A stretch of 64,000 nucleotides of DNA from Marinilabiliaceae bacterium UBA5488 (GCA_002427105.1 DIPM01000035.1:1-64000), one strand, 5' to 3'. Positions 25,693 to 35,411 are shown, counted from the first letter of the stretch. Made by a program: numbers and translations. The notes: generated by a model from the letters alone, not told the origin.

Positions 25693-26907
25693 TCATTGTC
25701 CGCAGCTGCTCCACTCGCTATACCATTTTTTATGGTCAAGATCTGAATAAGGGTGGGTAAATATGTCGGTTTTGACTTCCTCACTGCCCCTTAGAAATCT
25801 GTCAACAAAACTTTTTACTGCAGCAGCTTGACTTTCTGCGGTCCGGCAATGTTGGTGTCCACCGGTAAAGTCAAAGCCAAAACGATCTTCGGCTCCCAAA
25901 AATTTCCATACTTCATAGGCCGCCCTGCAGGCGATGTAGCCTGACTCGTCGGCCATCCAGGTCCATCCGTCATTGCCAAGAGCTAAAAATGCACGGGGTG
26001 CAATCATAGCGATCAACTCATGATGATCATAAGGCAACTTTTCAACCTGACCATCAAAGAGATCTTTTAAGTCTGGCATGAACCATGAGTAATTGGTGTT
26101 GCTGATTTTCTCTACATTGCCAAGAGTTTCGGATACACGCCAGGAAGCCGTTCCTCCACCACCGGATTCTTGAGCTATAGTGAGGGCAATGCGCTCGTCA
26201 AAAGCGCCGGCAAACAAAGCCATTTTTCCGGCATAGGAACAGCCAGTCACTCCAATACGCTGCATATTTACCCCAATCTCATCTTTTACAAGTTCCAAAC
26301 CATCAATTAAGCGGCTAATTCCCCATGCCCAGGCTACATAATCGCCGACACCGGCCAGTTCGGGATACATAAGATAAAATTGCGCCTCAAGGTCCTTTTG
26401 ACCATTCATACCATAGCTGGCTATCTGATTATGCATAAAAGGGATTTGTATTATGCCCTCAAAAAGAGAGGCATCCAGACTTCCGCTTGCTCTATTCATT
26501 CCAATAATTACCGGAAAAGGGTCCTCTCCTTCAGGCAGGATAATTTCTGAAGATAACACCAGAGTTTTGCCGTTTTCCTTAACCGTAACAGTTAGTATGC
26601 CATCATTAAACACGGCTTCAATGTTGGCGGGACGCGAGGGTTTTAGTCCTATTTCGTAGCGTTCTATCTCAGCTTTTATCTCAGCCCTGCGACAAGTCCA
26701 TTCTTCTGCAGTGCTTATTATTCCACTTCCATCCGACCATTCAAAAGGATTGGGTAAGCCCACGATTGATGGTAACTCATCATAGTCGGGCAAGCTTACT
26801 ACACAGCCTGCGCCGGTGTTTTCAACATCGTACACCAAGGGAACTTCAGCCCTTATTATTGAGGAGATTAATAATGCTGACACAACAACAAGACTTCTCA
26901 TTAGCAT
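25693..26907 (-). CDS. CE15-like glucuronoyl methylesterase
   Basis: A 404-residue secreted alpha/beta hydrolase with signal peptide (MRSLVVVSALLISSIIRA). The CE15 layout is clear: nucleophile S224 in RIGVTGCSYAGKMALF, E247 in AQESGGGG, and a catalytic His in TGGHQHCR (351/353), with APRAFLALGNDGWTWMADES between. CE15 enzymes cut the ester between lignin and glucuronic acid on xylan. The Arg normally following Ser (GCSR) is Tyr here, a change at a residue thought to help form the oxyanion hole. It follows the ABC transporter ATPase gene by 25 bases, so may be co-transcribed with it. Confidence 0.8.
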   Translation of the reverse strand: MLMRSLVVVSALLISSIIRAEVPLVYDVENTGAGCVVSLPDYDELPSIVGLPNPFEWSDGSGIISTAEEWTCRRAEIKAEIERYEIGLKPSRPANIEAVFNDGILTVTVKENGKTLVLSSEIILPEGEDPFPVIIGMNRASGSLDASLFEGIIQIPFMHNQIASYGMNGQKDLEAQFYLMYPELAGVGDYVAWAWGISRLIDGLELVKDEIGVNMQRIGVTGCSYAGKMALFAGAFDERIALTIAQESGGGGTASWRVSETLGNVEKISNTNYSWFMPDLKDLFDGQVEKLPYDHHELIAMIAPRAFLALGNDGWTWMADESGYIACRAAYEVWKFLGAEDRFGFDFTGGHQHCRTAESQAAAVKSFVDRFLRGSEEVKTDIFTHPYSDLDHKKWYSEWSSCGQ

Positions 26908-26932
26908 AGTTTTTAATGTTTGGAAATAATGC

Positions 26933-27760
26933 TTAGCGCTTAATTTCCCCGTAGCGGGCCTTTATGTCGTTAAGGATGTCTTCGGAGACAAGGAAAACGG
27001 CAGGTTTGCCTGAAAGGGGGTTGTTTTGGGTCACCACAACGGTGTCATATACTTGTTCGATAATTTCATAATTAAGGACTTCAGCGGGGCTGCCCTTGGT
27101 GTGGAGGGCGCCATCTTTCATCATAATAAGATAATGACAATACTCGGCCGCCAAATTCAGGTCGTGAATAATCATCAAAACTGTCAGGTTCATCTCACGG
27201 TTAAGGCGCTGGATTAGGTTTAAGACCTGAACCTGATGGGTAATATCCAGATGGGAGGTTGGTTCATCCAAAAGCAGGAGTTCAGGCTCCTGTGTCAGAG
27301 CCTGGGCCAGGGCAGCCAGTTGTTTTTCTCCTCCGCTTAACTGGGATATTTGTTTCCTTCGATGCTTGTGAATACCTGTCAGCCGCATGTATTTGTCAGC
27401 CAGCTCAATATCCTTGCGGGGTTCAAAAAACTGGAACTGTTCACGATAGGGCAGCCTTCCCATAAGGACGTAATCTTCAACGCTTATGGCGGCATTGTCG
27501 GGAAACTGCGATACTACGGCCACCCTTTTGGCTTTTTCGTTTAGCTTAAGCTTGCCCAGGTTTTTATTGTTAAGAAAAATGGAGCCGGATTTTAGTGGGA
27601 GATAACCCGATATGCCTTTAAACAGGGTGGTTTTACCCGAACCGTTAGGCCCGATAATGCCTGCCAGAGCGCCCTGCCTGATGGAGAAAGAAACTTCCCG
27701 GAGGTTAAATTCTTTGCCGTAACCACAAACTATGTTTTCGATATTAAGGTATTCAGACAT
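26933..27760 (-). CDS. btuD: ABC transporter ATPase, cobalamin/Fe(III)-siderophore type
   Basis: A 275-residue ATPase with Walker A GIIGPNGSGKTTLF, signature QLSGGEKQLAALAQAL, Walker B ELLLLDEPTSHLD and switch His in MIIHDLNLAAEY. It is the FecE/BtuD class and overlaps the permease gene by 8 bases. The symbol rests on the nearby BtuB/riboswitch locus; a siderophore substrate is possible. Confidence 0.82.
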   Translation of the reverse strand: MSEYLNIENIVCGYGKEFNLREVSFSIRQGALAGIIGPNGSGKTTLFKGISGYLPLKSGSIFLNNKNLGKLKLNEKAKRVAVVSQFPDNAAISVEDYVLMGRLPYREQFQFFEPRKDIELADKYMRLTGIHKHRRKQISQLSGGEKQLAALAQALTQEPELLLLDEPTSHLDITHQVQVLNLIQRLNREMNLTVLMIIHDLNLAAEYCHYLIMMKDGALHTKGSPAEVLNYEIIEQVYDTVVVTQNNPLSGKPAVFLVSEDILNDIKARYGEIKR

Positions 27761-28793
27761 GGCGGCTTTTTTTTCTCATCCTGTTAAGTATAATGATAAA
27801 CAGCACTCCGCCCAAAATGCCGGTTATTACACCGATGGGCAACTCGTTGGGTGCAATGATGGTTCTGGCAATAACATCACTTAAAATCAAAAAGATGGAT
27901 CCTCCCATAAAGGAACCGACTATCAGGAAGCGGTAGTCTGATCCGACAAGCAAGCGTATCAGATGAGGGATGACTAAGCCCACGAAGCCAATTACTCCGG
28001 CAACTGAGACACAAATTCCGGTGAGCAGCGATGAGGTGATAAACAATATTCGGATTGTGGCCTTGCTGTTTATGCCCAGGTAGTTTGCCTTCTCCTCGCC
28101 CAAAAGCAGTGCGTTCAGCGGGCGTGCAAAGAGATAGCTGATAAGAAGCCCTGCAATTGCGGCAGCCAGACAGGTGTAAATAAGGTTCTTGTTGGGTTCA
28201 TCCAGTGAGCCCATAATCCAGAATACTATCCCGTGAAGGTTGTCGGCTGTGGTAATTGACATCAGAAGCATCATAATTGATGATGCAATAAAGCTAATCA
28301 TTACTCCTATTAGCAGCATTTTGTTAATATCACTATTGCCTCTTAAAAATCCCAAAACGCCTACGATAAAAATGGTTAGCAGTGCTCCAATAAATCCCGA
28401 AAGGGGTAAAATGTAAATTCCCAGCGTAAGGTGAAGTCCCAGCACTATAGTAAATGCTACTCCCAGAGCCGCTCCCCCCGAAATCCCAAGAGTATAGGGT
28501 TCAACTAAGGGGTTTCGGAATATTCCTTGCAAAAGCGCCCCCGACAGGCTTAGGGCACCGCCTGTGGCAAAGGCCAGCAATATTCGAGGTATGCGGATTT
28601 GAGTAAGGATATAATACTCTATGCTATCTTTCTGTCTAAGGACTGATATAAGGTTGCTAAGGTCAATCTTAGCTTCACCGGTTGTAAGCGATAATAAGGT
28701 AGCTGCTACAAGCAGGACAGTCAGCAAGAGAGTAAACAAAAGCCATTTGAGATAACGATTCTGGACCGGTATTTGATTTATCTTTGAGCTCAT
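27753..28793 (-). CDS. btuC: FecCD-family ABC transporter permease
   Basis: A 346-residue inner-membrane permease with about ten helices. Family segments include IRIPRILLAFATGGALSLSG, LLQGIFRNPLVEPYTLGISG and GLVIPHLIRLLVGSDYRFL. The gene lies between the ATPase and the binding-protein genes. BtuC, FecD and FhuB cannot be separated by motif; context favours corrinoids. Confidence 0.83.
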   Translation of the reverse strand: MSSKINQIPVQNRYLKWLLFTLLLTVLLVAATLLSLTTGEAKIDLSNLISVLRQKDSIEYYILTQIRIPRILLAFATGGALSLSGALLQGIFRNPLVEPYTLGISGGAALGVAFTIVLGLHLTLGIYILPLSGFIGALLTIFIVGVLGFLRGNSDINKMLLIGVMISFIASSIMMLLMSITTADNLHGIVFWIMGSLDEPNKNLIYTCLAAAIAGLLISYLFARPLNALLLGEEKANYLGINSKATIRILFITSSLLTGICVSVAGVIGFVGLVIPHLIRLLVGSDYRFLIVGSFMGGSIFLILSDVIARTIIAPNELPIGVITGILGGVLFIIILNRMRKKSRHV

Positions 28794-28853
28794 AACGGCT
28801 TTTCTTGCATAAGAGAGTTGTATGAATATGTTATGCCTAGCTAATATTCCGGC

Positions 28854-29660
28854 TTATTTTTGCAGCGATTTTTGTATTACCTGCATGGTTCTGAGGAAGT
28901 CTTGCGGATTGGGCGTGCTTGCCATATCAGATTCAATAAAAAAAACCTGCTTCTTTTTTACCGCGTTTAGGAAGGGATATTTCTCCCATTCTGCTTTTTC
29001 CTCTTCACCTACTAAGCCCATATTTACAATTATTATAACGTCAGGATTGTTTGTCAGTACAAATTCACGGTTAAGAGTCCCGTGTTTAAGACCCGAAGCG
29101 ATGTTCCTGCCTCCGGATAGTGTTATATAATCGGCCATATAGGTGTTGTCAAGTACTGTAAATATGGGTTTAGCACCTATCTGAAAAAAGAAGTCCTGCT
29201 TTGGCTGTTTGATGTATGAGTCTCTTATTTTGGCGACTTCCCGCTTTGTGTGTTTAACAATTGAGTCTGCGACATTCTTGCGATTTACCAGAGTGCCAAG
29301 TTCAATAAACTGTTCACACAAGCTTTCGAAATTCTCGGGCGTTGGACTTACAACTGTTTTAATGCCTGCTTTACTAATTATTTCAAGTGTCTCGGGGCTT
29401 GTTATCATAGTTGCCAAAACTAAATCGGGCTTTAGTGTGATAAGCTTCTCAACATTTACTGAAACTGCTGAGGCCACAATTTCTTTGTTATCTTCATCGG
29501 CAATAAAGCAATAGGAGGTTCTGCCCACAATATTTTCAGATGCCCCCAGGTGGTATAGGCTCTTGGTTATTGATGGTGCCAGCGACACGATGCGTAAGGG
29601 CTCGGCAGCATGTAAGAGATTGACAAACAGGAGTGTTAGCAGTGTTGTAATTGTCCTCAT
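28854..29660 (-). CDS. btuF: Periplasmic cobalamin/siderophore-binding protein, BtuF-like
   Basis: A 268-residue cluster-C binding protein: signal peptide MRTITTLLTLLFVNLLHAAE, then IVSLAPSITKSLYHLGASE, typical of BtuF, and LKPDLVLATMITSPETLEI. No lipobox is evident. First gene of the btuFCD run, 60 bases before the permease gene. No riboswitch was found ahead of it, unlike btuB. Confidence 0.78.
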   Translation of the reverse strand: MRTITTLLTLLFVNLLHAAEPLRIVSLAPSITKSLYHLGASENIVGRTSYCFIADEDNKEIVASAVSVNVEKLITLKPDLVLATMITSPETLEIISKAGIKTVVSPTPENFESLCEQFIELGTLVNRKNVADSIVKHTKREVAKIRDSYIKQPKQDFFFQIGAKPIFTVLDNTYMADYITLSGGRNIASGLKHGTLNREFVLTNNPDVIIIVNMGLVGEEEKAEWEKYPFLNAVKKKQVFFIESDMASTPNPQDFLRTMQVIQKSLQK

Positions 29661-29692
29661 AAAGCGATTGACTAATCTATTAAAACAATTTC

Positions 29693-29725
29693 CAAAGGTA
29701 ATAAAAAACAGCCAGCAGTCATAAA
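29693..29725 (-). promoter_or_regulatory. Candidate promoter of the btuF-C-D run
   Basis: On the minus strand TACCTTTG (29693-29700) matches TAnnTTTG, with TTTA (one mismatch to TTTG) 21 bases upstream at 29722-29725. The leader would be about 26 bases. Confidence 0.4.
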
Positions 29726-29747
29726 TGAAAAAGTTTCGGGTTTCGTG

Positions 29748-30854
29748 CTAAAGTAGTTTGTAAAGACCTCCCGGTCGACTTTTTACCATGCCTTTAAATT
29801 CCATATCAAGCAAAGTGGCTGACAGTTTGGGAATTGTAATTCCTGTATTTACTGAGATAAGGTTGAGATTCATTTCTTTTTCGCTAATTAGCAAATCCAT
29901 TATCGTTTTTTCTTCCGGGGTGTCGGGTGCTTTGAACAGATAACCCTGGGTTGCCTTATTGTCATTTGTAGGACTTTCCCAGCCCAGAGCGTATTCCAGG
30001 TCGTCCAGCGATTCGATAAGAGCAGCGATATTGGTTTTTATCAGTCGGTTGCAGCCGGCTGATACTTCATCACCCACTCGTCCGGGAAAGGCCAGTACAT
30101 CTCTGCTGTAGCTTGCTCCAATGCCTGCAGTTATCAGGGCGCCTCCTTTAGAAGCAGACTCTACCACAACAACAGCATCACAAAGTCCTGCGACAATACG
30201 GTTCCTTCTCACAAAATTAGGCTTGTCGGGGTTCGTGCCTGTCATAAACTCTGTTAGCAGGGCTCCTTTTTTAGATATTTCGGTGGCTGTTTGGCGATGG
30301 GTGGGAGGATAGATTCTGTCAAGGCCGTGAGCCAGCACAGCTACCGTTGGCAAGCCGTTTTTCAGTGCCGCTCTGTGAGCACAAATATCTATTCCGTAGG
30401 CCAGGCCGCTGACTATCAGAGTGCCGGGATGCCTTTCAGCAATTTCCTTTACCAGCTTTTCACATAAGGTTTTGCCGTAGTCGGAGGCGCTGCGTGTTCC
30501 GACTATACTGATAGCTTTTACGGAATCATAATTCACATCACCCTTGGAGTATAAAAGTAAGGGCGCGTCTTCGCAATTAGTAAGACGTTCGGGGTAGTTT
30601 TCGTCAGTAAAGAATGCAGTTTTGATTTTGTGCCTGGCAATAAAGCTGATTTCCTCTTCTGCCCGTGCTAAAATCGAGTTTTGGTCTATTCCCCGAAGTT
30701 TAGCCGCCATTATCTCTCCTATGCCGGGAATTTTCTCGAAATGTGATTTGGGCGAAAATACAGCCTCTACAGATCCAAGATAGGCAATGAGATTGCGTGC
30801 AAGTTTGGGTCCTATACCATTTATAAGGGTGAGTGCTATTTGGTATTTAAGCAT
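29748..30854 (-). CDS. dprA: DNA processing protein DprA
   Basis: A 368-residue protein that loads RecA on incoming single-stranded DNA during transformation. N-terminal helix-hairpin-helix (INGIGPKLARNLIAYLGS), a Rossmann core with SIVGTRSASDYGKTL, VSGLAYGIDICAHRAAL and VVVESASKGGALITAG, and a C-terminal winged helix (about 305-368). Follows the small membrane protein gene at 30891 on the same strand. Confidence 0.94.
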   Translation of the reverse strand: MLKYQIALTLINGIGPKLARNLIAYLGSVEAVFSPKSHFEKIPGIGEIMAAKLRGIDQNSILARAEEEISFIARHKIKTAFFTDENYPERLTNCEDAPLLLYSKGDVNYDSVKAISIVGTRSASDYGKTLCEKLVKEIAERHPGTLIVSGLAYGIDICAHRAALKNGLPTVAVLAHGLDRIYPPTHRQTATEISKKGALLTEFMTGTNPDKPNFVRRNRIVAGLCDAVVVVESASKGGALITAGIGASYSRDVLAFPGRVGDEVSAGCNRLIKTNIAALIESLDDLEYALGWESPTNDNKATQGYLFKAPDTPEEKTIMDLLISEKEMNLNLISVNTGITIPKLSATLLDMEFKGMVKSRPGGLYKLL

Positions 30855-30890
30855 ATTATTGGGATTTGATAAGGTAGATATTTTAAGCTC

Positions 30891-31343
30891 TTATTTTATT
30901 TCTAATTTTTTGAAGAAGGCGATTATTTCATTTCTCTCTGTTTTGCTGAGCGATGTAAGCCCTATTTTGGGATAGCGTGCCAAGCCGCGGGATGTCTGTT
31001 CATAAAGGTAAAAATAGCGGAATAGTCCACCAAAGGTGTTTTTAGTTTTTATATGACTAAATCTCTTGTAAGGAATCTGCAAAGATTTGAATTCACGTCC
31101 AATTGGAAAGAGGTTAAAGTATTTGATATTAATCAAATCATCCTTAGGTTCAATTTCAAGATAATGAAAGCCGCCTGTGGCAAATATGATTGCAATAAGC
31201 AGAATCAGAAGACCTAATGCTATCTGAATAGCCGGGTGAACCGGCGCTTTAGTCAAAAATGATATTACAAAAAGAGCAAGCGCGGCAAGCCAGGCAAGGG
31301 CAAAATTGCGTATTTGCGCGGAAGAGGTTTTTTTATTATTCAT
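30891..31343 (-). CDS. Membrane protein of unknown function with PH-like tail
   Basis: A 150-residue protein with two membrane helices (about 12-31 and 36-57) and a cytoplasmic tail whose strand pattern (DLINIKYFNLFPIGREFKSL, IPYKRFSHIKTK) resembles the bacterial PH-like domains, ending in a helix. No known family recognised. It has its own good promoter, divergent from aroB; dprA follows 36 bases later. Confidence 0.6.
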   Translation of the reverse strand: MNNKKTSSAQIRNFALAWLAALALFVISFLTKAPVHPAIQIALGLLILLIAIIFATGGFHYLEIEPKDDLINIKYFNLFPIGREFKSLQIPYKRFSHIKTKNTFGGLFRYFYLYEQTSRGLARYPKIGLTSLSKTERNEIIAFFKKLEIK

Positions 31344-31371
31344 TAATTATCTTGTTTGGAATAGTGTAAAA

Positions 31372-31403
31372 CAAAAATATCTTATAAAAAGCAGATTATC
31401 AAT
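31372..31403 (-). promoter_or_regulatory. Promoter of the membrane protein gene at 30891-31343
   Basis: On the minus strand ATTG (31400-31403), a 20-base spacer and TATTTTTG (31372-31379). One mismatch to the TTTG/TAnnTTTG pattern. Leader about 25 bases. Confidence 0.45.
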
Positions 31404-31441
31404 TTATCTCTGTTTAATTGTCGGTATAGAAGCTTAACTTT

Positions 31442-31472
31442 TTCGCTGCTACGGTATAAAAGCTTATTTTTG
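31442..31472 (+). promoter_or_regulatory. Promoter of aroB
   Basis: TTCG (31442-31445), a 19-base spacer and TATTTTTG (31465-31472), one mismatch to the pattern. The leader would be about 25 bases. Divergent with the promoter at 31372-31403. Confidence 0.42.
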
Positions 31473-31502
31473 TAATTAGTTTGAACTTTCAAATAGATAT
31501 TT

Positions 31503-32588
31503 ATGCAATCACTTAACACCTGCGAAACTGAGGTCTATATTGCAGATAGCCTTGCTGCTGATTTGGAGACGCTGATAAAGCCTTATCTGGACGAGAAAAT
31601 TTTCGTTTTGACCGACTCTCACACACGGGGGCTTTGTTTTCCTTTGATAGAGAATATTCCCGGAATTAGCTCCGAAAGGTGTATTGAGATAGGAGCGGGG
31701 GATGAGTTTAAAAATACTGAAACGCTTATATCGGTTTGGAAATGCCTGGTGGAAGGCGGGGCAAACCGTCACTCTCTTCTTATAAATCTGGGGGGAGGAA
31801 TGCCCTGCGATTTGGGAGGCTTTGCAGCCGCTACCTTTAAGAGGGGCATTGATTTTATTAATATTCCCACCACCTTGCTGGCACAGGTTGACGCTTCGGT
31901 GGGAGGTAAAACAGGCATTAATTTCGGCGGCTACAAGAATGAGATAGGTTCTTTTAAGCAGGCAAAGCAAGTTTTGGTTGATACTTCGCTACTCAAGAGC
32001 CTTGATAGTCCAAACCTGATTTCCGGTTTTGCCGAAATGATAAAGCATGCCTACCTGCAAAAGGGAGATCTTCTGCAACGCACGCTCAAGTTTGATATCC
32101 GAAATCCGGAAATGGCGGTGCTTGCACGGCTTGTTGCCGAATCTATAAAGATTAAGGATGATATTGTCAGCGATGATCCTTACGAAAAAGGTGTTCGTAA
32201 GGCTCTTAATTTGGGTCATACCGTTGGCCATGCTTTCGAGAGTTTGGCGCTGAGGCGCAATGCCCCTATTTTGCACGGCTATGCTGTTGCCTTCGGAATG
32301 GTGGTTGAATTGCATCTTGCACATAAGAAGCTTGGATTTTCGCAGGAGCTTTTGGTTCAATTATGCGACTATGTTAAGGAGGTGTATGGGACTTTTGAAT
32401 TTTCGCGCTCTGATTATGCTTACCTGTATGAAACGATGACGCACGACAAGAAAAATCAGCAGGGAAGGCTTAATTTTACTCTTCTTCGCAGTCCGGGTGA
32501 TATCGCTATCAATACACATTGCGATAAGGATGAGATAAGAGAGTCTTTAGACTTTTACCTTATGATTAGTGCTAATGAAAAGCCTTAA
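31503..32588 (+). CDS. aroB: 3-dehydroquinate synthase
   Basis: A 361-residue NAD- and metal-dependent enzyme that closes DAHP to 3-dehydroquinate, step two of the shikimate pathway. Typical parts are NLGGGMPCDLGGFAAATFKR, PTTLLAQVDASVGGKTGIN, and the metal-binding LNLGHTVGHAFE. Followed after 59 bases by aroA, another shikimate gene, so probably one operon. Confidence 0.93.
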   Translation: MQSLNTCETEVYIADSLAADLETLIKPYLDEKIFVLTDSHTRGLCFPLIENIPGISSERCIEIGAGDEFKNTETLISVWKCLVEGGANRHSLLINLGGGMPCDLGGFAAATFKRGIDFINIPTTLLAQVDASVGGKTGINFGGYKNEIGSFKQAKQVLVDTSLLKSLDSPNLISGFAEMIKHAYLQKGDLLQRTLKFDIRNPEMAVLARLVAESIKIKDDIVSDDPYEKGVRKALNLGHTVGHAFESLALRRNAPILHGYAVAFGMVVELHLAHKKLGFSQELLVQLCDYVKEVYGTFEFSRSDYAYLYETMTHDKKNQQGRLNFTLLRSPGDIAINTHCDKDEIRESLDFYLMISANEKP

Positions 32589-32647
32589 AAAGCCCGGTCG
32601 GCAGCTGCCGGCAAAAATGATTTTTTACTAATTGATATTTTTTAAGT

Positions 32648-33874
32648 ATGTCTGTCACCATAAAGGCTCCGGAGGAGCTTAACAAGGTTGAGATAAGATT
32701 GCCTGCATCAAAAAGCATCAGCAACCGTCTCCTTATTTTAAACGCGCTTAGCTATAGCCCCTATCCCATAAAGAACCTTTCCGATAGCGATGACACCATA
32801 GCTATGCTTGAGTCATTAAATTCAAATTCCAATCATTTTGATGTTGGTGCGGCAGGAACAACAATGCGTTTTTTAACTGCTTATCTTTCTAAGATAATGG
32901 GGGAGTGGACAATAACAGGTAGCGAGAGGATGAAGCAGCGCCCTATACACGTTCTTGTTGATGCACTCAATAAGCTTGGTGGCCGGGTGGAATATATTGA
33001 GAAGGAGGGCTTTCCTCCCTTGCGTATTTTTGGGAGCGCTTTAAGCGGTGGCAGCCTTGAGCTTCCCGGCGATGTCAGTAGCCAGTATGTTTCGGCGCTT
33101 TTGATGATAGGACCATATATGGAAAAGGGTCTTAGTCTTTCATTGACGGGGAATATTACTTCGCGGCCTTACATTCATCTTACACTAAAGTTGATGGAGA
33201 TGTATGGTGTTAAATGCAGCCGGAAGGATAATACTATTATCGTTCCTGCGGGCGGCTATTCCCCGGTTGCCGCCAAAGTTGAGGCTGACTGGAGTGCTGC
33301 ATCATATTGGTTTGAGCTGGTAGCTCTATCGGGGAAAGCTGCCTCGGTGGTGCTTAAAGGACTTGAGCGTTACAGTTGGCAGGGAGACGCAGCAGTTGCT
33401 GGACTCTTTGAGAGGCTTGGGGTGAAAACCTCAGCTTCAAAGAAAGGCCTTATCCTTATAAACACCGGAGAGCTAGTCAGCCACTTCAGCCACGATTTTA
33501 GTGATCAGCCGGATTTGGCGCAGACCTTTGCCGTTAGTTGTGCCTTTTTGGGTGTTCCCTTCAATTTGAGCGGTCTGCATACCCTTAAAATTAAGGAAAC
33601 TGATCGTATAAGCGCTTTAGTTAATGAGCTTGGTAAATTTGGCTTTCGTTTAGAGACAAATAATATTGATAATTTGATATGGAGGGGAGAGAAGGAGGCG
33701 GCCCTGCCTGATATAGAGCTTGCTACTTACAAAGATCATCGCATGGCTATGGCTTTTGCACCTGCTGCACTAAAGCTTGACAAGCCTTTTGCAATAAGCG
33801 AGCCGGGAGTAGTGAGCAAGTCCTACCCCCGTTTCTGGGAAGATCTTCAGTTAGCAGGTTTTGAACTTAAATAA
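32648..33874 (+). CDS. aroA: 3-phosphoshikimate 1-carboxyvinyltransferase (EPSP synthase)
   Basis: A 408-residue enzyme joining PEP to shikimate 3-phosphate. The substrate loop is LPASKSISNRLLILNAL, the second motif is GAAGTTMRFLTAYL (GNAGT in many homologues), and the C-terminal TYKDHRMAMAFAPAAL and EPGVVSKSYPRFWEDL are characteristic. Somewhat shorter than the 427-residue E. coli enzyme, as usual in Bacteroidota. Confidence 0.93.
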   Translation: MSVTIKAPEELNKVEIRLPASKSISNRLLILNALSYSPYPIKNLSDSDDTIAMLESLNSNSNHFDVGAAGTTMRFLTAYLSKIMGEWTITGSERMKQRPIHVLVDALNKLGGRVEYIEKEGFPPLRIFGSALSGGSLELPGDVSSQYVSALLMIGPYMEKGLSLSLTGNITSRPYIHLTLKLMEMYGVKCSRKDNTIIVPAGGYSPVAAKVEADWSAASYWFELVALSGKAASVVLKGLERYSWQGDAAVAGLFERLGVKTSASKKGLILINTGELVSHFSHDFSDQPDLAQTFAVSCAFLGVPFNLSGLHTLKIKETDRISALVNELGKFGFRLETNNIDNLIWRGEKEAALPDIELATYKDHRMAMAFAPAALKLDKPFAISEPGVVSKSYPRFWEDLQLAGFELK

Positions 33875-33899
33875 GAGGCTTACCCAAAGCAGGCAAGGC

Positions 33900-35411
33900 T
33901 TATTTTAGAAAATTCCGCCATAAACTGCCTTCCTGGTAGTTTTCTACAACAAGGGCTTGTTTTGTTAGCCTGAAACCGGACATTAATCCTGAAATTTCCT
34001 GTTCAAGGGTAGCAAGCGCATTGCTTATCAGTTTGCTGTCAAAGCCCTTATCGCCCAGATTGATAACCATCTGGGAAGAGACAATTCGCCCTATGATTTG
34101 TCCCAGCTCCACTAGTTTGCGCTGGGGCAGAGATGTGTTAAGTTTAAAATCAAGGTATTTGCGATATAGCTCAGCCGATTTATGGGTCAATGGATTGTCG
34201 ATGAGTGCTTGTAGCAGGTTGCTTTCCTTTGTTTTTTTCATGCCTTTAACCAGGGCTTCCGACACCTGGGCATAAAGAATATCGTTGGAGCCCTCGAATA
34301 TCTGAAAGGGGCGACTGTCGGTTATCCCTCTACCTGCAATATGGTTGGTTTTGTAGGCTTGTGCTCCAACCAGCTGGGTGGCCGACTGGGCTGCTTCCTG
34401 CATCATGTCTGTAACCACGCTTTTTACCGAGTTGGCTTCAAAACCCAGAGAGCTAAGGTCGTTCTCGATGCCTGCAACCGCAGTGCTATTTGCACACATG
34501 GCTGCCGTAATGGTGTAATATGCCTGAAGTTTAGACAAACGATGCTGAACCTGGTCGTAGCTGAAGAGGTCGCGCCCGCCAATTTGACGTTCACGGGCGT
34601 GGGCTATAGACTCATCAAGCAGCCTTTGTATAAAGCCCATTGCCATTCCGGGAAACTGCATACGGCTGCGATGCAGAAGGTCGAGCATCATCTTCACTCC
34701 TGTTGTTGCAGGTATCAGGCGATGCGTTTCCGGGATTAGAACATCTATGCGGTTGCGTCCGTATGGGATTTGATACAGGCCAAGATTTTCATACACTTCT
34801 TCTACTTTAATTTGTTGCTCGGGGCGGTTTACATTACAAATAAAGAAGTCTATATCGCGTTTCAGGTCTCCCGCCGGAGTTTGCGCCCTTGCCGTAAGCA
34901 ACCAGTATTCGGCCCAGCCTGTGAGGCCCGCCCAGTGTTTTGTTCCCTTAATATGATACTTATTTCCTTTTTCAGTATAGAAAGTCTGCATGTTAAGAGC
35001 ATCGCTTCCAAAATCGGGCTCGGTAATCATCAATCCGCCCATATTTTGATGGTTGATAAAGTCGTGAAATACTTTCTTCTTGGTTTCTTCGCGGGCAAAT
35101 TTGGCTACAGGCTGGAGGAAAAGTGCTGAATTTATTCCGAAAGTAAGCGAGAGAGCCAGTGATTCATACGAAGCTGTTGCCAGTAAAGCAAGGTTTTCTT
35201 CCATTTTACAGCCTCGCCCCCCGTATTCAGCCGGAATTCCTACCGACAGAGGTTTCAAATCCATAATCTCACGCATTACAAAAGGTGGCATACCCCTTTT
35301 GGTCGCCATCTGGTTAATGTCGGCACGTAAATGAAATACGTTTTTCATCCTTGATTTAAGGTTCTCCAGAAAAGTGTCGAATGAATCGTTATCAGTGTTC
35401 TGTTGTTGCAT
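33900..35411 (-). CDS. Acyl-CoA dehydrogenase family protein
   Basis: A 503-residue flavoenzyme. FAD/substrate motifs are GLMITEPDFGSDALNMQ and KGTKHWAGLTGWAEYW; the catalytic Glu sits in FQIFEGSNDILYAQ. It is about 110 residues longer than usual acyl-CoA dehydrogenases because of a C-terminal helical extension (about 400-503). The substrate is unknown. It stands alone, convergent with aroA. Confidence 0.83.
   Translation of the reverse strand: MQQQNTDNDSFDTFLENLKSRMKNVFHLRADINQMATKRGMPPFVMREIMDLKPLSVGIPAEYGGRGCKMEENLALLATASYESLALSLTFGINSALFLQPVAKFAREETKKKVFHDFINHQNMGGLMITEPDFGSDALNMQTFYTEKGNKYHIKGTKHWAGLTGWAEYWLLTARAQTPAGDLKRDIDFFICNVNRPEQQIKVEEVYENLGLYQIPYGRNRIDVLIPETHRLIPATTGVKMMLDLLHRSRMQFPGMAMGFIQRLLDESIAHARERQIGGRDLFSYDQVQHRLSKLQAYYTITAAMCANSTAVAGIENDLSSLGFEANSVKSVVTDMMQEAAQSATQLVGAQAYKTNHIAGRGITDSRPFQIFEGSNDILYAQVSEALVKGMKKTKESNLLQALIDNPLTHKSAELYRKYLDFKLNTSLPQRKLVELGQIIGRIVSSQMVINLGDKGFDSKLISNALATLEQEISGLMSGFRLTKQALVVENYQEGSLWRNFLK

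Noticed and set aside
28794..29747. A possible second cobalamin riboswitch ahead of btuF
   Set aside because: The 87-base gap at 29661-29747 is too short and has no B12 box or GACCTGCC element.
33869..33905. Possible terminator between aroA and the acyl-CoA dehydrogenase gene
   Set aside because: Only seven outer pairs (AAATAAG/CTTATTT) around an unpaired centre; too weak to call.
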